A DNA stretch of 24,441 nt from Gnetum montanum (Eukaryota; Streptophyta; Gnetopsida; Gnetales; Gnetaceae), in assembly GCA_015680685.1 (NCBI GenBank), contig MNCI01016273.1:2177625-2202065 (forward strand), read 5' to 3'. The position numbers and the translations under genes are program-made. Under the pieces are notes generated by a model that was not told where the DNA came from, did not search any database, and saw only the letters and a program-made list of their open reading frames with translations. Positions 1-9,509 of this stretch are shown here, in pieces. Within the stretch, counting starts at the first letter, position 1, and every line of letters starts with the position of its first letter.

Positions 1-179
1 CAAATGTATGAATGATGTTGAAAAAAAAAGTGTAAAACAAAAAGTTCCAAAAATAATGAGGAGCTTAGTAGAATGGATTAGCATAGAGGATAGTCTCCCC
101 CACGACTGGGTTGGAGGGAGGAGACTTGAAAAATGAAACGAGGCTATCCTTGTGATGATATGGTGGTAGCACTGGTTTG

Positions 180-1350
180 ATGGAGTTCACGGAAAGGTTT
201 TAATTGTTGCCTATTGACCAACTACATTCTCGTGGGATCCTCAAGTTTGTGTATAAGCAAGGCCCCAGATGGGAAGGTTTCGTAGACAATGTAAGGTCCT
301 TTCCACAGTGTTTGAAACTTGGTCAGTTGTGGTACGTTTGTGGGGTTCCAGTAAAGTACCTTATCTCCACATCTAAATGTTGCCTTCCAAATCCTTAAAT
401 CATGACACTTTTTATTGTAGGCCTTATGTATCTCATTTGATGATAGGGTCACTAATCAATTCTCATCTAGCACACTTAGTTTAATAAGTCATTCACGTTG
501 TGCTAGTGGTAGGTCAAGACCCAAGTCACAGGCTATAGATAGTGTCTGGAGTTCTGCCTAGATTGGAATTTTTGGTAGCTTACCATACACTAACTCATAG
601 GGAGAGTAGCCTATAGGAAGTTTCCAAGGGAAGCGATAGGCCCAAAGGGCATCATTAATTTTGGTTCTCTAGTTCCTCATATATTTACTAATGGTTCAAG
701 TGAGGATTTTGGTAATCTCCCTATTGGTGACTTTTGCTTGCCCATTGGCTTGGGGGTGATAAGGTGTTGTAAATTTATGGATAACCCCCAAGTGTTGCAT
801 GAGTTTACAAAAGGTGGTGCCCATGGAACTCCAAACCTATTTATGATTTGCTATTGGACAAATCATGCGGTAATGTTTGAGGAACAGTTGATGATGGCTA
901 CCGCCTTTTCCCACTTTGTGCAGTAGTCCACAGTGATGATGATGTATGCCTTTCCATTGGATAGGGGTGTGATGGGACCCATGAAGTCGATGCCCTAAAT
1001 GTCGAAGGGCTCCAATGGTTGGATCCACTATTGAGGTCCCTCCATTTGTGTAGTCATCCCACAGTCTCTTTGGCATCATTCACAGGAGTGGGTGAACCAT
1101 TGTGCATCCCTAAAAATTGTAGGCTAGTAATATCCTACAAGTAGGATCTTAATGCCCATACATCGTCCAACATAGTGGCCCCCACAAGGGCCCTCGTGAG
1201 CATCTTAGAGGACATGTAGTGTATCATCATTAGGGACACACCATTGCACTAGGCCATTTGCACATACCTTATAAAGGTGGCCATTGATTTCCATGAAGCG
1301 CTTGGCCTTATGGAGAAATTTTTGTTTTTGCTGATGGTCCCACTCCTTTG
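180..1350 (-). pseudogene. Ty3/gypsy integrase remnant
   Basis: Integrase inserts retrotransposon cDNA into chromosomes. The minus strand shows the N-terminal HHCC zinc-binding region (DAHEGPCGGHY near 1195, then SCE*C with a stop inside the pair). The core follows with GIDFMGPI around 977-996, ITVDYCTKW, then YHPQANGQAKVTN near 730-765. After that come DALWAYR and SPYELVYGK (about 590-650), a KGPYIV-type small barrel (about 270-310) and a C-terminal VNRQQLKPF (about 190-215). The segment that should hold the second catalytic Asp (SDNG) is missing between FGVPW and PPF near 810-860, and the frame changes there. The usual catalytic Glu in NGQxE is Lys. The Trp before GIDF is a TAG stop (995-997). 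The gene is dead. Confidence 0.92.
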
Positions 1351-1492
1351 GTAATTCCTAGGTTGTGAGATAAGTGAGGATGTGGTTGAACCAAGGTGAT
1401 TCTTTGGGCACCTGCGTATCGATTACTCCCATGAAGAGGAGTTCATCTAGAAATTGGTTAGAGAGTGGCTCCTCCTCTTCTGTGTTATCCCA

Positions 1493-1960
1493 TTGCAATC
1501 GAGGTTAGTGGTCAATGACCACATTCTTAGTTCCCTTCCAGTCTACCATAGTAAGGTTAAATTCTTGAAGAATCACTAGCCACTGTATGATACAAGGGCT
1601 CACCATTGGTTTGTTCATCAGGAACTAGATGGCACATTGGTCAATATGCACAAACACCTTGTACCCAAGCACATAGTGTCAAAATTTTTCCAAGGTAAAC
1701 ACCACCACCATCAACTTTTTTTCAGTGGTGGTGTAGTTAAGCTAAGCACCCAAAATGCTATGGCTTTCACAATGAATATAGTATGGGTGTTTCTAGGCAT
1801 CCCATTATGTAACCATAACTCTCAATGCATAGTTGGATGCATCCATCATGATGTGGAAGGGTCTGGACCAATCAGGTGCTTGTAGAACTAGCATCTCTAT
1901 GAGTTTCTATTTAAGTGTTTGGAATGTAGATTCACATTCCCTAGTTTAGACGAACGGAGC
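1493..1960 (-). pseudogene. Ty3/gypsy RNase H remnant
   Basis: RNase H degrades the RNA strand of the RNA/DNA hybrid during reverse transcription. The minus-strand frame continues from reverse transcriptase and reads MMDASNYAL (first catalytic Asp), LNYTTTEKKLMVVVF (catalytic Glu), ALEKF-like LEKF*HYVLGYK, VHIDQ (next catalytic Asp) and a C-terminal QEFNLTMVDWKGTKNVV...DH. These are the standard plant Ty3 RNase H blocks in order and at normal spacing. Several in-frame stops interrupt it. Those before LNYTTTEK and after LEKF are best explained as CAG to TAG and CGA to TGA. Confidence 0.9.
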
Positions 1961-2905
1961 ATGTTTCTTCGTGAGTTCCATCAACAGCTTGGCAATCTTT
2001 GAAAATTTTTTGATGAAGCGCCGGTAGTAACCAGTGTGGCCAAGGAATGACCAAACATCTTTTATAGTGCTTGGTTGCCTAGTGATTCCTTGGATGACCC
2101 TGATTTTTTTAGGATCCATGCTAATCCCTGTTTGTGAAATTCGGTGCCCTAGAACAATGCCCTCTTGGACCATTAAGTGGCTTTTCTACCAGTTGAGCCG
2201 TAGATTAGTTTTCACACATCTTTTTAAAACTTGCTCAAGGTGGTCCAAGGCTTGATCAAACATGGATCCATAGGTAGAGAAGTCATCCATGAAGACTTCT
2301 ACCCCATTGCCAGTTTGTTATTGGAAGATGCTGAGGACAAGGTGTTGGAAAGTGGCAGGTGCATTACACAGGCCAAAGGACATCTTTTTATATGTGAAAG
2401 TTCCCCAGGGACTTATGAAGGTTGTCTTGGCCTAGTATTATAGTGAAATTTGGATTTGATTATAGCCACTATAACTATCCAAAAAGCTATAATAACGATG
2501 CCCCACAATCGTATCCAACACTTGGTCCACAAATGGGAGCGGGAAGTGATCTTTGAAGGTAGCCATGTTGAGAAATCAGAAATCTATACAGACCCTCCAT
2601 TTTCCACCCTTCTTTAGCAAAATAATGAGTGGGCTAACCCATTCACTATCAGCAATAGAGTAGATGAACCCCACTTTTAGCAACTGCTCAATTTCATCTT
2701 TGATGACCTGCTTCAATTTTGAGTTCACTTGCCTTTGTGGTTGTCATCGTGGCTTCATGGAGGGGTCAATATAAATCTGATGTTGGCAAACCCTGGGATC
2801 AATTCCTATTAATTCAAGATGTGACCATGCAAAAGTGGCTTCCCATTTGTTCACCATCTTCAGCAACTTCCTCTTTTGTTCAGGAGCAAGGGTGGCATTG
2901 ATAAT
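1961..2905 (-). pseudogene. Ty3/gypsy reverse transcriptase remnant
   Basis: Reverse transcriptase copies element RNA into cDNA. In one minus-strand frame the motifs run EQKRKLLKMVNKW and FAWS (about 2815-2890), DEIEQLL and DSEWVSPL (about 2630-2695), KGGKWRVCID, DHFPLPFVDQVLD (about 2515-2555), SFLDSYSGYN with the first catalytic Asp, FMDDFSTYG with the catalytic Asp pair at 2282-2287, and thumb/connection blocks LGHRIS and SFLGHTGYYRRFIKKF (about 2005-2145). Catalytic residues are retained, so loss of function comes from stops such as the one after VCIDF and the one after MKPR, both of CGA-to-TGA type. The longest uninterrupted stretch is 1946-2173. Identification is very secure. Confidence 0.95.
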
Positions 2906-3235
2906 CATCAGTTTTCCATTCTAAAAAAATGCATATTCTAAGTGGGCTAGTAAGAGTTTGAGTTCCAAGGGCTCTTGTTTAAAACTTTTAGGGATTTGCA
3001 ACTTTCCCCAATCATCGCAATCATCAACAGTGGATACTTGTTGATGAACCTCCTCCAAATCATCCATGCTTTCTATGTAGGTGCATACAAGATCCTTAGA
3101 TGATTCCATGCACAAAGTGTTGCTAGCAGGATTAGTGGTTAGCCATTGGGTGCCTTCTTAATTTGTGGTTGTAGTGTACAGGCATTGTTAAACTTGTGAT
3201 TCCTCGATACACCAACTGCATGCTTGAATAAATGT
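2906..3235 (-). pseudogene. Protease-RT linker of element 1 pol
   Basis: This minus-strand stretch joins the protease remnant to the reverse transcriptase in the same frame. An open segment at 2921-3115 is acidic (SMDDLEEV, DDCDDW) and ends with PLELK...HLEYAFF, the conserved Tat/Athila lead-in to RT. A TAG stop at 2921-2923 separates it from NGKLMIINATLAPEQ, which is in phase. Element 2 has a matching stretch at 19111-19300 (VPCIMHNN against VPWIVYND, and EACVQRCLY against ESQV*QCLY), showing that the linker is a family trait. It has no known enzymatic role. Confidence 0.8.
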
Positions 3236-3697
3236 TCACTTAGTGGACCACATCTGCTGCACATAGTTGCACTTGGAGTCATTGTACACAATCCATGGAA
3301 CGTGCTTCTTCTTGATCTTTCCAAAAGGATTTTTCTTTAAAATTTCAAGGGAGACATCTTGGAGCCCCAATCTTGCATTCATCGTGCTCAACCAAGCTCT
3401 TCCCATTATGATTTTGAAGTTTCCCTTACAATTCTCAACACAGATGATGAGAAAGTCAGCAGGATAGGACCACCCATAAATAGTGATCACAATGTCTTCT
3501 AGTAATCCCAAGGGAACAGTGATGGATTGGTCTGACAGCTCGATCTGAATGTTGCTCTTCTTTAAGAAGGGTAGGTTCCAAGTCTTGTACATGTCATGTG
3601 AAATTAAGTTGACTCCTGACCCTAAATCCAGAAGAGCTTTACATGGCTTATTTCCTACCAACTGAAGATAGATGAGGGGGCTTCTTGAATTAGTCAA
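3236..3697 (-). pseudogene. Retropepsin-type aspartic protease remnant (element 1)
   Basis: The 153-residue open stretch is the largest uninterrupted reading frame in the window. It has the single-chain half of a retroviral-type aspartic protease. The sequence runs LQLVGNKPCKALLDLGSGVNLIS, where DLG replaces the usual DTG as in Tat/Athila-type elements. Next come the flap region with VPLGLLEDIVI and the conserved IIMGRAWLST block (ILGR-type). The protease would process the Gag-Pol polyprotein inside the virus-like particle. It is in the same frame as RT. The start given is simply the first Met of the open stretch, since a polyprotein domain has no start codon of its own. Confidence 0.92.
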
Positions 3698-3699
3698 TT

Positions 3700-4900
3700 T
3701 CTAGGGAAGATGACCCACCTTTATCTAGTCGATCACGACATGTGTGAGCATGATAGTTTGTACGTTGGAGGGCGTTTGGTTGGAAGGATGCTCGAAGGGT
3801 GGAACAATGGAAGTGATTTGAGGTTCAGAGGCACTAGCCACATGTGTGTATGAGGGTATTCTTAGGTTATTGGGCTAGAAAAGGAACGTTTCCATGGCTT
3901 CACTTTCATTCCACTCGGCTAAGGAGTCAATTGTAGGTTAACAACCCTTGTAGCATTACATTGCTATGGTTGTGGTGGTATTTCCCCTACATAGGTGGAG
4001 TAGGTAGCAGCTGAGTGGGATGCTGCTGAGTAGGGATGGCAGGAGAAGGTGATGGAGGATAGTAGAGGTGTGAGCTCTCCCCCTTAGGTGATGGAGATTT
4101 TGGTCAAAAATATTTCGAGGGGTGGTAATAATTCTGAAAGGTTGCGTGACTAGAAGAGTCCCATAGGGAGACTGGTTGTTGAACATAGTATCCATAGGGA
4201 TCTGGCTATCAGTAAGGGTACTGCTGCCTTGGAGGCAGCATCCCCCATGATTGTGTGTGCTGCCATTGCTGAAAGTATTCATAAGGTTGTGGTGGTGCTC
4301 CACTAGGATAATATCCTTATTGCTGGTGGAATTACCTAGGATTTCCCTGTGGGCAAGGCAACCTTTGAGGTGTTTTCCTCTTTGCCAAGTGAGGATTCAT
4401 CGCATACACCCCAGACTCTTATAGATGTGACACCATGAGATAACACCCCTTAGGATGTTCGTATTGACATATGTCACATTCATCATCTCCCTCTGTGTTG
4501 GAGTCTGCAACCTATTCTGCTACAGCAACGTTTCCCTTACCTTTATGGTGGGCCCATTCAGCTGCCTTCCTCCTATGTCAATCATGATCATTACCTTGCT
4601 CTCTGGACTCCTCTACAATTTTCAAAACACTTTGAAATTTTTTGTCCAAAGAGTCCCACATGTTGTCAACCTTTGTCGATGTTTTAGAGGAAAATTTCTA
4701 TAGGGGCAAGGTTTTTCAGTTCACCGCTACATCCAATGGTGATCCCTCCTCATCTTCACAAAATTAGACCCCCCTCTTTCTGATGGAGGGATCTCGATTG
4801 TACTCCTGTGCAATCTCCTTCTTTCAAAGTTCCCCCTCTTCTTTAACCACTTTCTCAATTAAGCATTGTATTTGATGGGATCTTAGTTTTGATAGTCATC
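3700..4900 (-). pseudogene. Gag C-terminal half with zinc-knuckle-like motif (element 1)
   Basis: Gag packages element RNA. In minus sense this stretch has a helical, charged segment (LIEKVVKEEGEL... around 4830-4880, then VDNMWDSLDKKF and VLKIVEES at about 4610-4675). A compact Cys-His motif CDICQYEHPKGC follows at 4443-4478, then a Pro/Gln/Tyr-rich tail (GAPPQPYEYFQQWQ, PYGYYVQQP, about 4000-4310). Spacing of the motif is C-x2-C-x3-H-x3-C, tighter than the usual C-x2-C-x4-H-x4-C retroviral knuckle. The same order recurs on the plus strand in element 2 (16500-18400), which confirms that it is coding sequence by descent. Frames change several times and stops are frequent. The N-terminal Gag core is not recognisable here. 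Confidence 0.75.
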
Positions 4901-5276
4901 CTTAGGCGTACACACCAAGGGTCGTTCTCGTTTCAAAGCAGAGCCTATTAATGATATGGCGAAGCTATGCCCACTAAGAGCAGCATAGTAGTAGGGTCAC
5001 AGTAAGAAGAAGGGTTTTTATGTTGTGACCTACCTTTGCAATGGGTAGATCTTGGCACATGAAAGCTGCATATGTTGGAAGACTAGCCATTCATGGAGGG
5101 CTAGTTGCATATGAAGGACAGAGATTGTAGCAAGCATGTACATGAGGGTTTCAATCATGACTATAATGAAATGGGTTTTCCTCATAGTGGCAAGCCATAG
5201 GTGAGGAGGAAGGCAATGCACAAGAGAGTAGCAACTAAGGAGGAGTTGTTTAATGCAATGGACCATTACTAAGGTT
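4901..5276 (-). other. Upstream remnant of element 1, unassigned
   Basis: In minus sense this stretch is rich in Pro, His, Tyr and Cys codons in one frame (ACHYEENPFHYSH near 5190) and is probably a decayed Gag or leader portion. An 85-codon open stretch at 5030-5287 exists but shows no family motif and overlaps the better Pro/Tyr frame. I could not align it to the element 2 Gag core at 15041-16460, so it may be a divergent leader or foreign DNA. Confidence 0.35.
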
Positions 5277-5390
5277 GTGCGACCCATTGTAGGGCTGTGC
5301 AGTCCTTAACCAACCTTGGCGGCCACATGTAAGGCTGCACGACCCTTAACAAGCCAATGCAAACCCTTGTAGGGCCTTGTGATCCCTTGA
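5277..5390. repeat. Short imperfect repeats, GTAGGGC / CCTTAAC motifs
   Basis: Three imperfect units share a TGTAGGGC- or TGTAAGGC-like start (near 5288, 5329 and 5370). The first two continue into CAGTCCTTAACC and ACGACCCTTAAC. The stretch is more G+C-rich than its surroundings and stops abruptly at an A-rich tract (5392-5413). It lies where the 5' end of element 1 would be expected. Function is unknown. Confidence 0.45.
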
Positions 5391-5514
5391 ATTTAAAAAA
5401 AATAAAAAAAAATATTTTATTAGTAATTTTTTAAAAATTATTATTATTATTTATAAATTTTATTTTATTTTTCCCCTAATTTATTTTATATGTTTGTTAA
5501 CAACTAAGAAAAAT
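5391..5514. other. A+T-rich spacer, nothing recognisable
   Basis: The stretch is almost entirely A and T, with A-runs followed by TTATTATTATT. No motif, open frame or repeat boundary is visible. It may be the A-rich end of an inserted element. Confidence 0.5.
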
Positions 5515-5520
5515 GGGCTT

Positions 5521-5615
5521 CTGCTTGTGGTTAGCCGATGGGGGCTTAAAGGTTGGACTTTTCATTAGCCTTGATAATTATGGTGTCCTGGTTTCAATTC
5601 CAAGCCCCAAAATTT
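5521..5615 (+). mobile_element. tRNA-derived SINE-like head (Pol III A and B boxes)
   Basis: TAGCCGATGGGG at 5532-5543 resembles a Pol III A box (TRGCNNAGYNGG, two mismatches at fixed positions). GTTTCAATTCC at 5591-5601 matches the B box (GGTTCRANNCC) except at one position. Their spacing of 59 bp is in the range of tRNA-derived SINEs. GGGGCTT at about 5541 and AAGCCCC at about 5602 are perfect complements, like an acceptor stem, and AAGGTT...AGCCTT forms a six-bp arm between them. The T-arm does not fold, so this is not a working tRNA. A SINE head or a decayed tRNA pseudogene are both possible; the 3' end is undefined. Confidence 0.4.
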
Positions 5616-5625
5616 TGACATTAAG

Positions 5626-6170
5626 TTTTTTTATTTCACCTACCCAATAGTGACGTGGTGGTTCAGAAATTGGGTTTGATTCATGATCCTAAAATTTTAA
5701 TTTTTATTAATTTAATAATTAATTAATTATTTAATTATTTATAAGCACACATAATAAAAAAATTTGAACGACGATATCTCCAAAATAGTGAGTCTAATTA
5801 AGACAAAACTTGTATCATTGGAATCATCTCGACAAGTACTACGCATTGGAAATGATTTTAGGGTTTAAAAACTAAGTTAGGATTTTAGGATTGGAAAGGA
5901 CTAACATAGCTCATTTTGCCACTTTAACATTCCTAGGCTAATGTATAGGCTATATGATGACATCTAAATGACTTAAATTTCAATTATAACTAATATATTA
6001 ACTCTTAAATAAAATGTAACACCTGCATCTTACAATTTTGCAAGTGTAATGTAAGCCTAAATCCAAAATATTTATTGAACATGTCTCATAACCATATTCT
6101 TACTTTACTTTAAAACCTTAGAGTAAAATAAAATATGAAAAAAAAAATATATTGTAGTCATGTCTAGGTT
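5626..6170. other. A+T-rich intergenic DNA, no gene found
   Basis: No open frame, domain or clear element end is visible. The section around 5765-5860 (ACGACGATATCTCC, CATCTCGACAAGTAC) has the look of a plant LTR or element UTR, but I could not identify the family. Confidence 0.4.
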
Positions 6171-7008
6171 GATTGATTTAATAGTAACTTTTAGGGTTTC
6201 ATTGTAGACCTATGTTTAATTTTATGAAACTTAAACACATTTTTTATTTACATTCACTATGACCTTTTGGCTTATACTAGCGAGGTACTAAGAAGAGGGT
6301 TAAGACAACATCATCTAATGAGTATTTGTTTTCCTATGAATCTCATGCTAATAACCCTTATCAGTTAGGTAGAGATGAAACAATCTTATGGCTAGATTGA
6401 ATTCCTTAAAACTTACTAATATACCTTCCTTAAACTTGTCAAAAACATTGGTCCTAGGTAAGATGAGTGTTTGCAAGTTACAATGGTAAGGTGTTTAGGA
6501 ATAATAAGTTCCAAACAAGATAAGATCGACTTAGGCCATGGTTACAAGCCTTTAAGAAGAACTTAAAATAACCTTAATTAATTAACATTTACAGCATTGA
6601 TTGATTTAATAGTAACTTGTAGTGTTTCATTCTAGACCTATGTCTAATTTTATAAAACTTAAACACAATATTTATTTACATTTACTATGACCTTTTGAAT
6701 TATATCCTACTAAGGTACTATGGAAAGGGTTAAGACAAATGAGTATTGGTTCCCCTATGAATCTCATGGTAATAACCCTTATTAGTTAGGTAAGGATGAA
6801 AAAATCTTATGGCTAGGTTCAATCCCTTAAACTTACCATTATATCTTCCTTAAACTTACCAATACATTGATCCTAGATAAGATGAGTGTTTCCAAGTTAC
6901 AGGGGTAAGGTGTTTAGGAATAATAAGTTTCAATCAAGACAAGATTGACTTAGTCCATGGTTACAACCCTTTTAGAAGAACTTAAAATAACCTTAATCAA
7001 TTAACATT
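6171..7008. repeat. Two-unit tandem duplication, period about 428 bp
   Basis: Unit 1 (6171-6598) and unit 2 (6599-7008) both open with GATTGATTTAATAGTAACTT. They then share the same succession of blocks: TAGACCTATGT, TATGACCTTTTG, AAGGTACTA or GAGGTACTA, GGGTTAAGACAA, CCTATGAATCTCATG, ATCTTATGGCTAG, AAGGTGTTTAGGAATAATAAGTT, GACTTAG-CCATGGTTACAA and AACTTAAAATAACCTTAAT. Unit 2 is about 18 bp shorter, mainly through a deletion near 6740. No coding motif is visible in either unit. The duplication could be a minor satellite, an LTR pair without an internal region, or an unequal-crossover product. Confidence 0.85.
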
Positions 7009-7417
7009 CCTAATGTTACTAAAATATGGATAAGAGTTACTTGGACCAGTGTATCCTTATGTTACCAACCCTTGCAATTGATGAATCTTGGTGAGGTGTA
7101 ATTAGATTTCCCATGGATCATCTCAAACATAAAACATATCTCATGATGGTGGTCTATAACTCTTTTTGCATTGTGGCTTCTTCTTTTATCATTGGATTGT
7201 AGTTGGCTCTTAGTTCTGATTAGCCCTTGGTTTGTGGTTTACTCAGATACCAAATGTGACATCTCGTTCTTGGATGTTAAGGAAAATGTAACAAATATAT
7301 GTTATATTCATCATTATGCATTAATAAGAGAATGTCACAAACATGAAATATAAGTAACATCGACATTATGCCAAAAAGAAAATAACAAGGAAAATGCAAA
7401 AGGAAACTAAAAAGAAA
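7009..7417. other. Unassigned A+T-rich DNA
   Basis: I see no gene here. A 60-codon plus-strand open stretch at 7171-7353 is hydrophobic at its start but has no family motif and sits among dense stops. The region leads into the putative copia LTR. Confidence 0.4.
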
Positions 7418-8096
7418 TGTTTTATTAATATGGAATATTTATCTAGGCCATTATCTAAGTGTTTCTTAGGATTATCTTCTTTGGCATCTATCCCTTAGAG
7501 GCTATCCAACACTACCACCATGGTTAGGCCTATCATCAACTAGAAGGAATGGCCAGTTCTCTTCCTATCTTGCTTTACCTGGCACTTGTTACTTGCCCTT
7601 TACTAGCTTTGTAACTCCATGTTGATATGACCTATAATATCTGAGTATAAATACCTTAGGTTAAATCCCTAAATTCCACCTCAAGAAACATGCTTGTTAT
7701 TACAATGCATCCTATTCGGTCTTAATTACAACTTTTCCTTGTTGGTTTTATTACAATTATCACATTATTAGTTATAAAGAGATACTATCTTTGTTATGCA
7801 ACGGTGCTATTCAAAAATGGGGATGTGAAAATTTTGATGCTTGAAGAATTATTTCAAAAAATTTAATAAAAGAAGTAAGAAATTTTGATTTGATTGGACT
7901 TGAGGTAGTGAGAGTTTTGACACCAAGGATATGAGGTAGTAAGGATTTCTACAATGAGGGTTTCAACATTGATTTTATCTAAGGCAATAATAAGAAGGGT
8001 AGATAGAGGTAGGCTGGATTCATTGATATTTTATGAGTGCAAGTGTGTTGCCAAAGGGATTAAGTTATTTTGTCATGAAATTTGACAATTTTATCA
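7418..8096 (+). mobile_element. Putative Ty1/copia LTR
   Basis: Three landmarks are in the right order for an LTR read on the plus strand: a TATA box (TATAAATA, 7646-7653), a poly(A) signal (AATAAA, 7865-7870) and a terminal CA at 8095-8096 immediately followed by a Met-tRNA-type PBS. The left end is a guess: TGTTTTATTAATATGG at 7418 is the first plausible TGTT start and gives a length of 679 bp. No second LTR and no copia coding domain follows, because LINE sequence begins at about 8155. I therefore treat it as a truncated or solo-derived LTR. It is about even whether the left boundary is correct. Confidence 0.45.
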
Positions 8097-8109
8097 TGGT
8101 ATCATCACC
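8097..8109 (+). other. Primer-binding site, initiator Met-tRNA type
   Basis: TGGTATCATCACC followed by AGGTATAG resembles the usual plant copia PBS context (TGGTATCAGAGCC then AGGT). The first eight bases match exactly. It starts directly after the CA dinucleotide that would end the LTR. This is the strongest single support for the copia assignment. Confidence 0.5.
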
Positions 8110-8154
8110 AGGTATAGAAAAAAATATCTCTAACTACAACTGGTCTTCAAGAAA

Positions 8155-8798
8155 TTCCTATTATACAATGGAAGCAAATAATTAACAAAATAGCATGATT
8201 GGATGAAATGCATGAACCAAACAAAGAAATTCTTTAAAGGTTTACAACCCTTGAAGAGAAGATTAAGGAAAATAAGGATATTACTGCTTCTCTAAAAGTT
8301 AATGAAAAAATCTTATTAGAATCAACAAAACTTGAAATTAGAGTGGAGGAAAATAAAAATGAATCTAAAATTGAAGAAATAGAGCCAACAATGGGATCTA
8401 TAATAATATAAACTTTAAAATAGTAAAATGAAAAAAAGAACAAAGGAAAAAAAGTTACAGTTTGTAAGTATCCTAGGAACAAAGGGTGAAATGAATGAAG
8501 TTTTGGTTAATCAAGTTTAAAAAAATATAGATGATATGCATATAACTTCTCAATATTACTAAAGTTTTTAGGATGACAAGTGAATGACATGAAAAGCCCC
8601 AACATGTAATCATTAAGTTTTGTGATGTATACAATAAGGAGTGTGTTTGAAGACACCAAAGCCACTTGAAGCAAAGTCAGAATGGAAAAATGGTTTGGAT
8701 AAATGAGGATTTTACTCAAAAGAAACTTATACAAAGTGTTGAATAATGGAAAAAGATTAAGGCAATTCACAAAAGGAATATGACTTCTAATGCCCTGA
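8155..8798 (+). pseudogene. LINE ORF1 fragment, copy 1
   Basis: The stretch is homologous to 10380-10990 and to the reverse complement of 22108-22520. The plus strand encodes a highly charged coiled-coil-like segment (LEEKIKENKDITASL, then KLEIRVEENKNESKI, about 8248-8380). After a decayed middle comes an RNA-binding-domain-like end with WINEDFT at 8696-8716, preceded by HLK-type residues. In L1-type elements ORF1 protein is a trimeric coiled-coil nucleic-acid chaperone; that function is known for the family and inferred here. Stops and frameshifts are frequent. It breaks off exactly at the start of LTR A, and the rest of the LINE does not resume beyond it in order. Confidence 0.8.
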
Positions 8799-9509
8799 TG
8801 ATGAGTGGCGAGATACCCCTACACTCAACCATACAAATACGAGCATAGCACGTGTGATTCGGTCAAACTCCACAGACTAAGTGCCTACACGCCCCATGGA
8901 ACACTTAGGTTTAATCATTCATTGTCTTCCCAGACTTACTTGTAGTTGTCACGGTGTATGGTTAAGTAAGTCTGAGGTATATGATTTTTATGTCTTTTTT
9001 ATGTTTTATTTCTCCTATGCTAACAAGGTGAAGGGTTGAGAAACTAATTACTAACTCTAACTACTGAACTAAGTCTAAATTACCTAGCATCAACATCCAT
9101 TCCCACTTACCATACACACCCTGAACCGATGCAACCATGGCTACCAAACGCTAATCGTTGCTGGGATCACCACGCGTAACGCACATGCTCAAAGTGGTCG
9201 TACTGAGGCACTTAACTAGGAGAGAAGGGTGAGAGAGAAAATAGTAAATAAAAAATAATAGATAATAAATGATGATAAATAAAATCCTAATTAGCCTATT
9301 CCATGCACTGCAAGGTTTATCCAAGAAGCTCATCTTTATTGCCGTACACAAACTTGTGTTTAGGTATAATGTTTGCTCGAATAAAGATCTGTTCACTTTA
9401 GGACTCCTACTGCGGGCACATAGAAAATATTCTATCTCTGGAGTGATCAATTTGCCAGAGTTTCCCTACTATCTAGCCTAGGATGAGGAAACAAGGGAGA
9501 GCTGCCTCT

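Larger units (their letters stand above)
94..5300 (-). mobile_element. Degenerate Ty3/gypsy retrotransposon, Tat/Athila-like clade (element 1)
   Basis: Reading the minus strand from right to left gives Gag tail, protease, reverse transcriptase, RNase H and integrase, the Ty3/gypsy order. The protease DLG motif, the FMDD reverse transcriptase, the IN motif LWAYR and a C-terminal LKPF ending fit the plant Tat/Athila branch; I see no chromodomain. From protease (3697) to the integrase core (about 860) every domain lies in one frame, and one indel shifts the integrase C-terminus to another frame. A purine tract (GGGGGAGA in minus sense, 94-103) follows the pol end where a polypurine tract is expected, but no clear 3' LTR start is visible. 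A 5' LTR and primer-binding site were not found to the right of 5300. The element cannot be autonomous. Clade placement rests on recalled family motifs, not on a tree. Confidence 0.9.

Noticed and set aside
94-104. Definite 3' LTR start of element 1 after a purine tract
   Set aside because: No TG dinucleotide or LTR-like sequence follows at the expected place and only 93 bases remain in the window.
837-1079. His-rich 80-codon minus-strand open stretch
   Set aside because: It is out of phase with the integrase core, whose motifs GIDFMGP and TVDYCTKW read in the neighbouring frame.
1637-1885. 82-codon plus-strand open stretch
   Set aside because: Antisense to RNase H blocks with correct motif order.
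4455-4703. 82-codon plus-strand open stretch with hydrophobic residues
   Set aside because: It is antisense to the Gag helix and zinc-knuckle region of element 1, which has a homologue in element 2; the plus-strand frame is a shadow.
5531-5608. A functional tRNA gene
   Set aside because: Acceptor complement and boxes are present but the T-arm and anticodon arm do not fold; SINE or pseudogene is the better reading.
7171-7353. 60-codon hydrophobic plus-strand open stretch that could look like a signal peptide
   Set aside because: No conserved partner, no promoter, no motif; too short to support.
8788-8798. TAATGCCCTGA before LTR A copy 1, repeated at about 24404-24414
   Set aside because: An 11-base match between two places in a 24-kb window is expected by chance several times over; not used as evidence of a target-site duplication.
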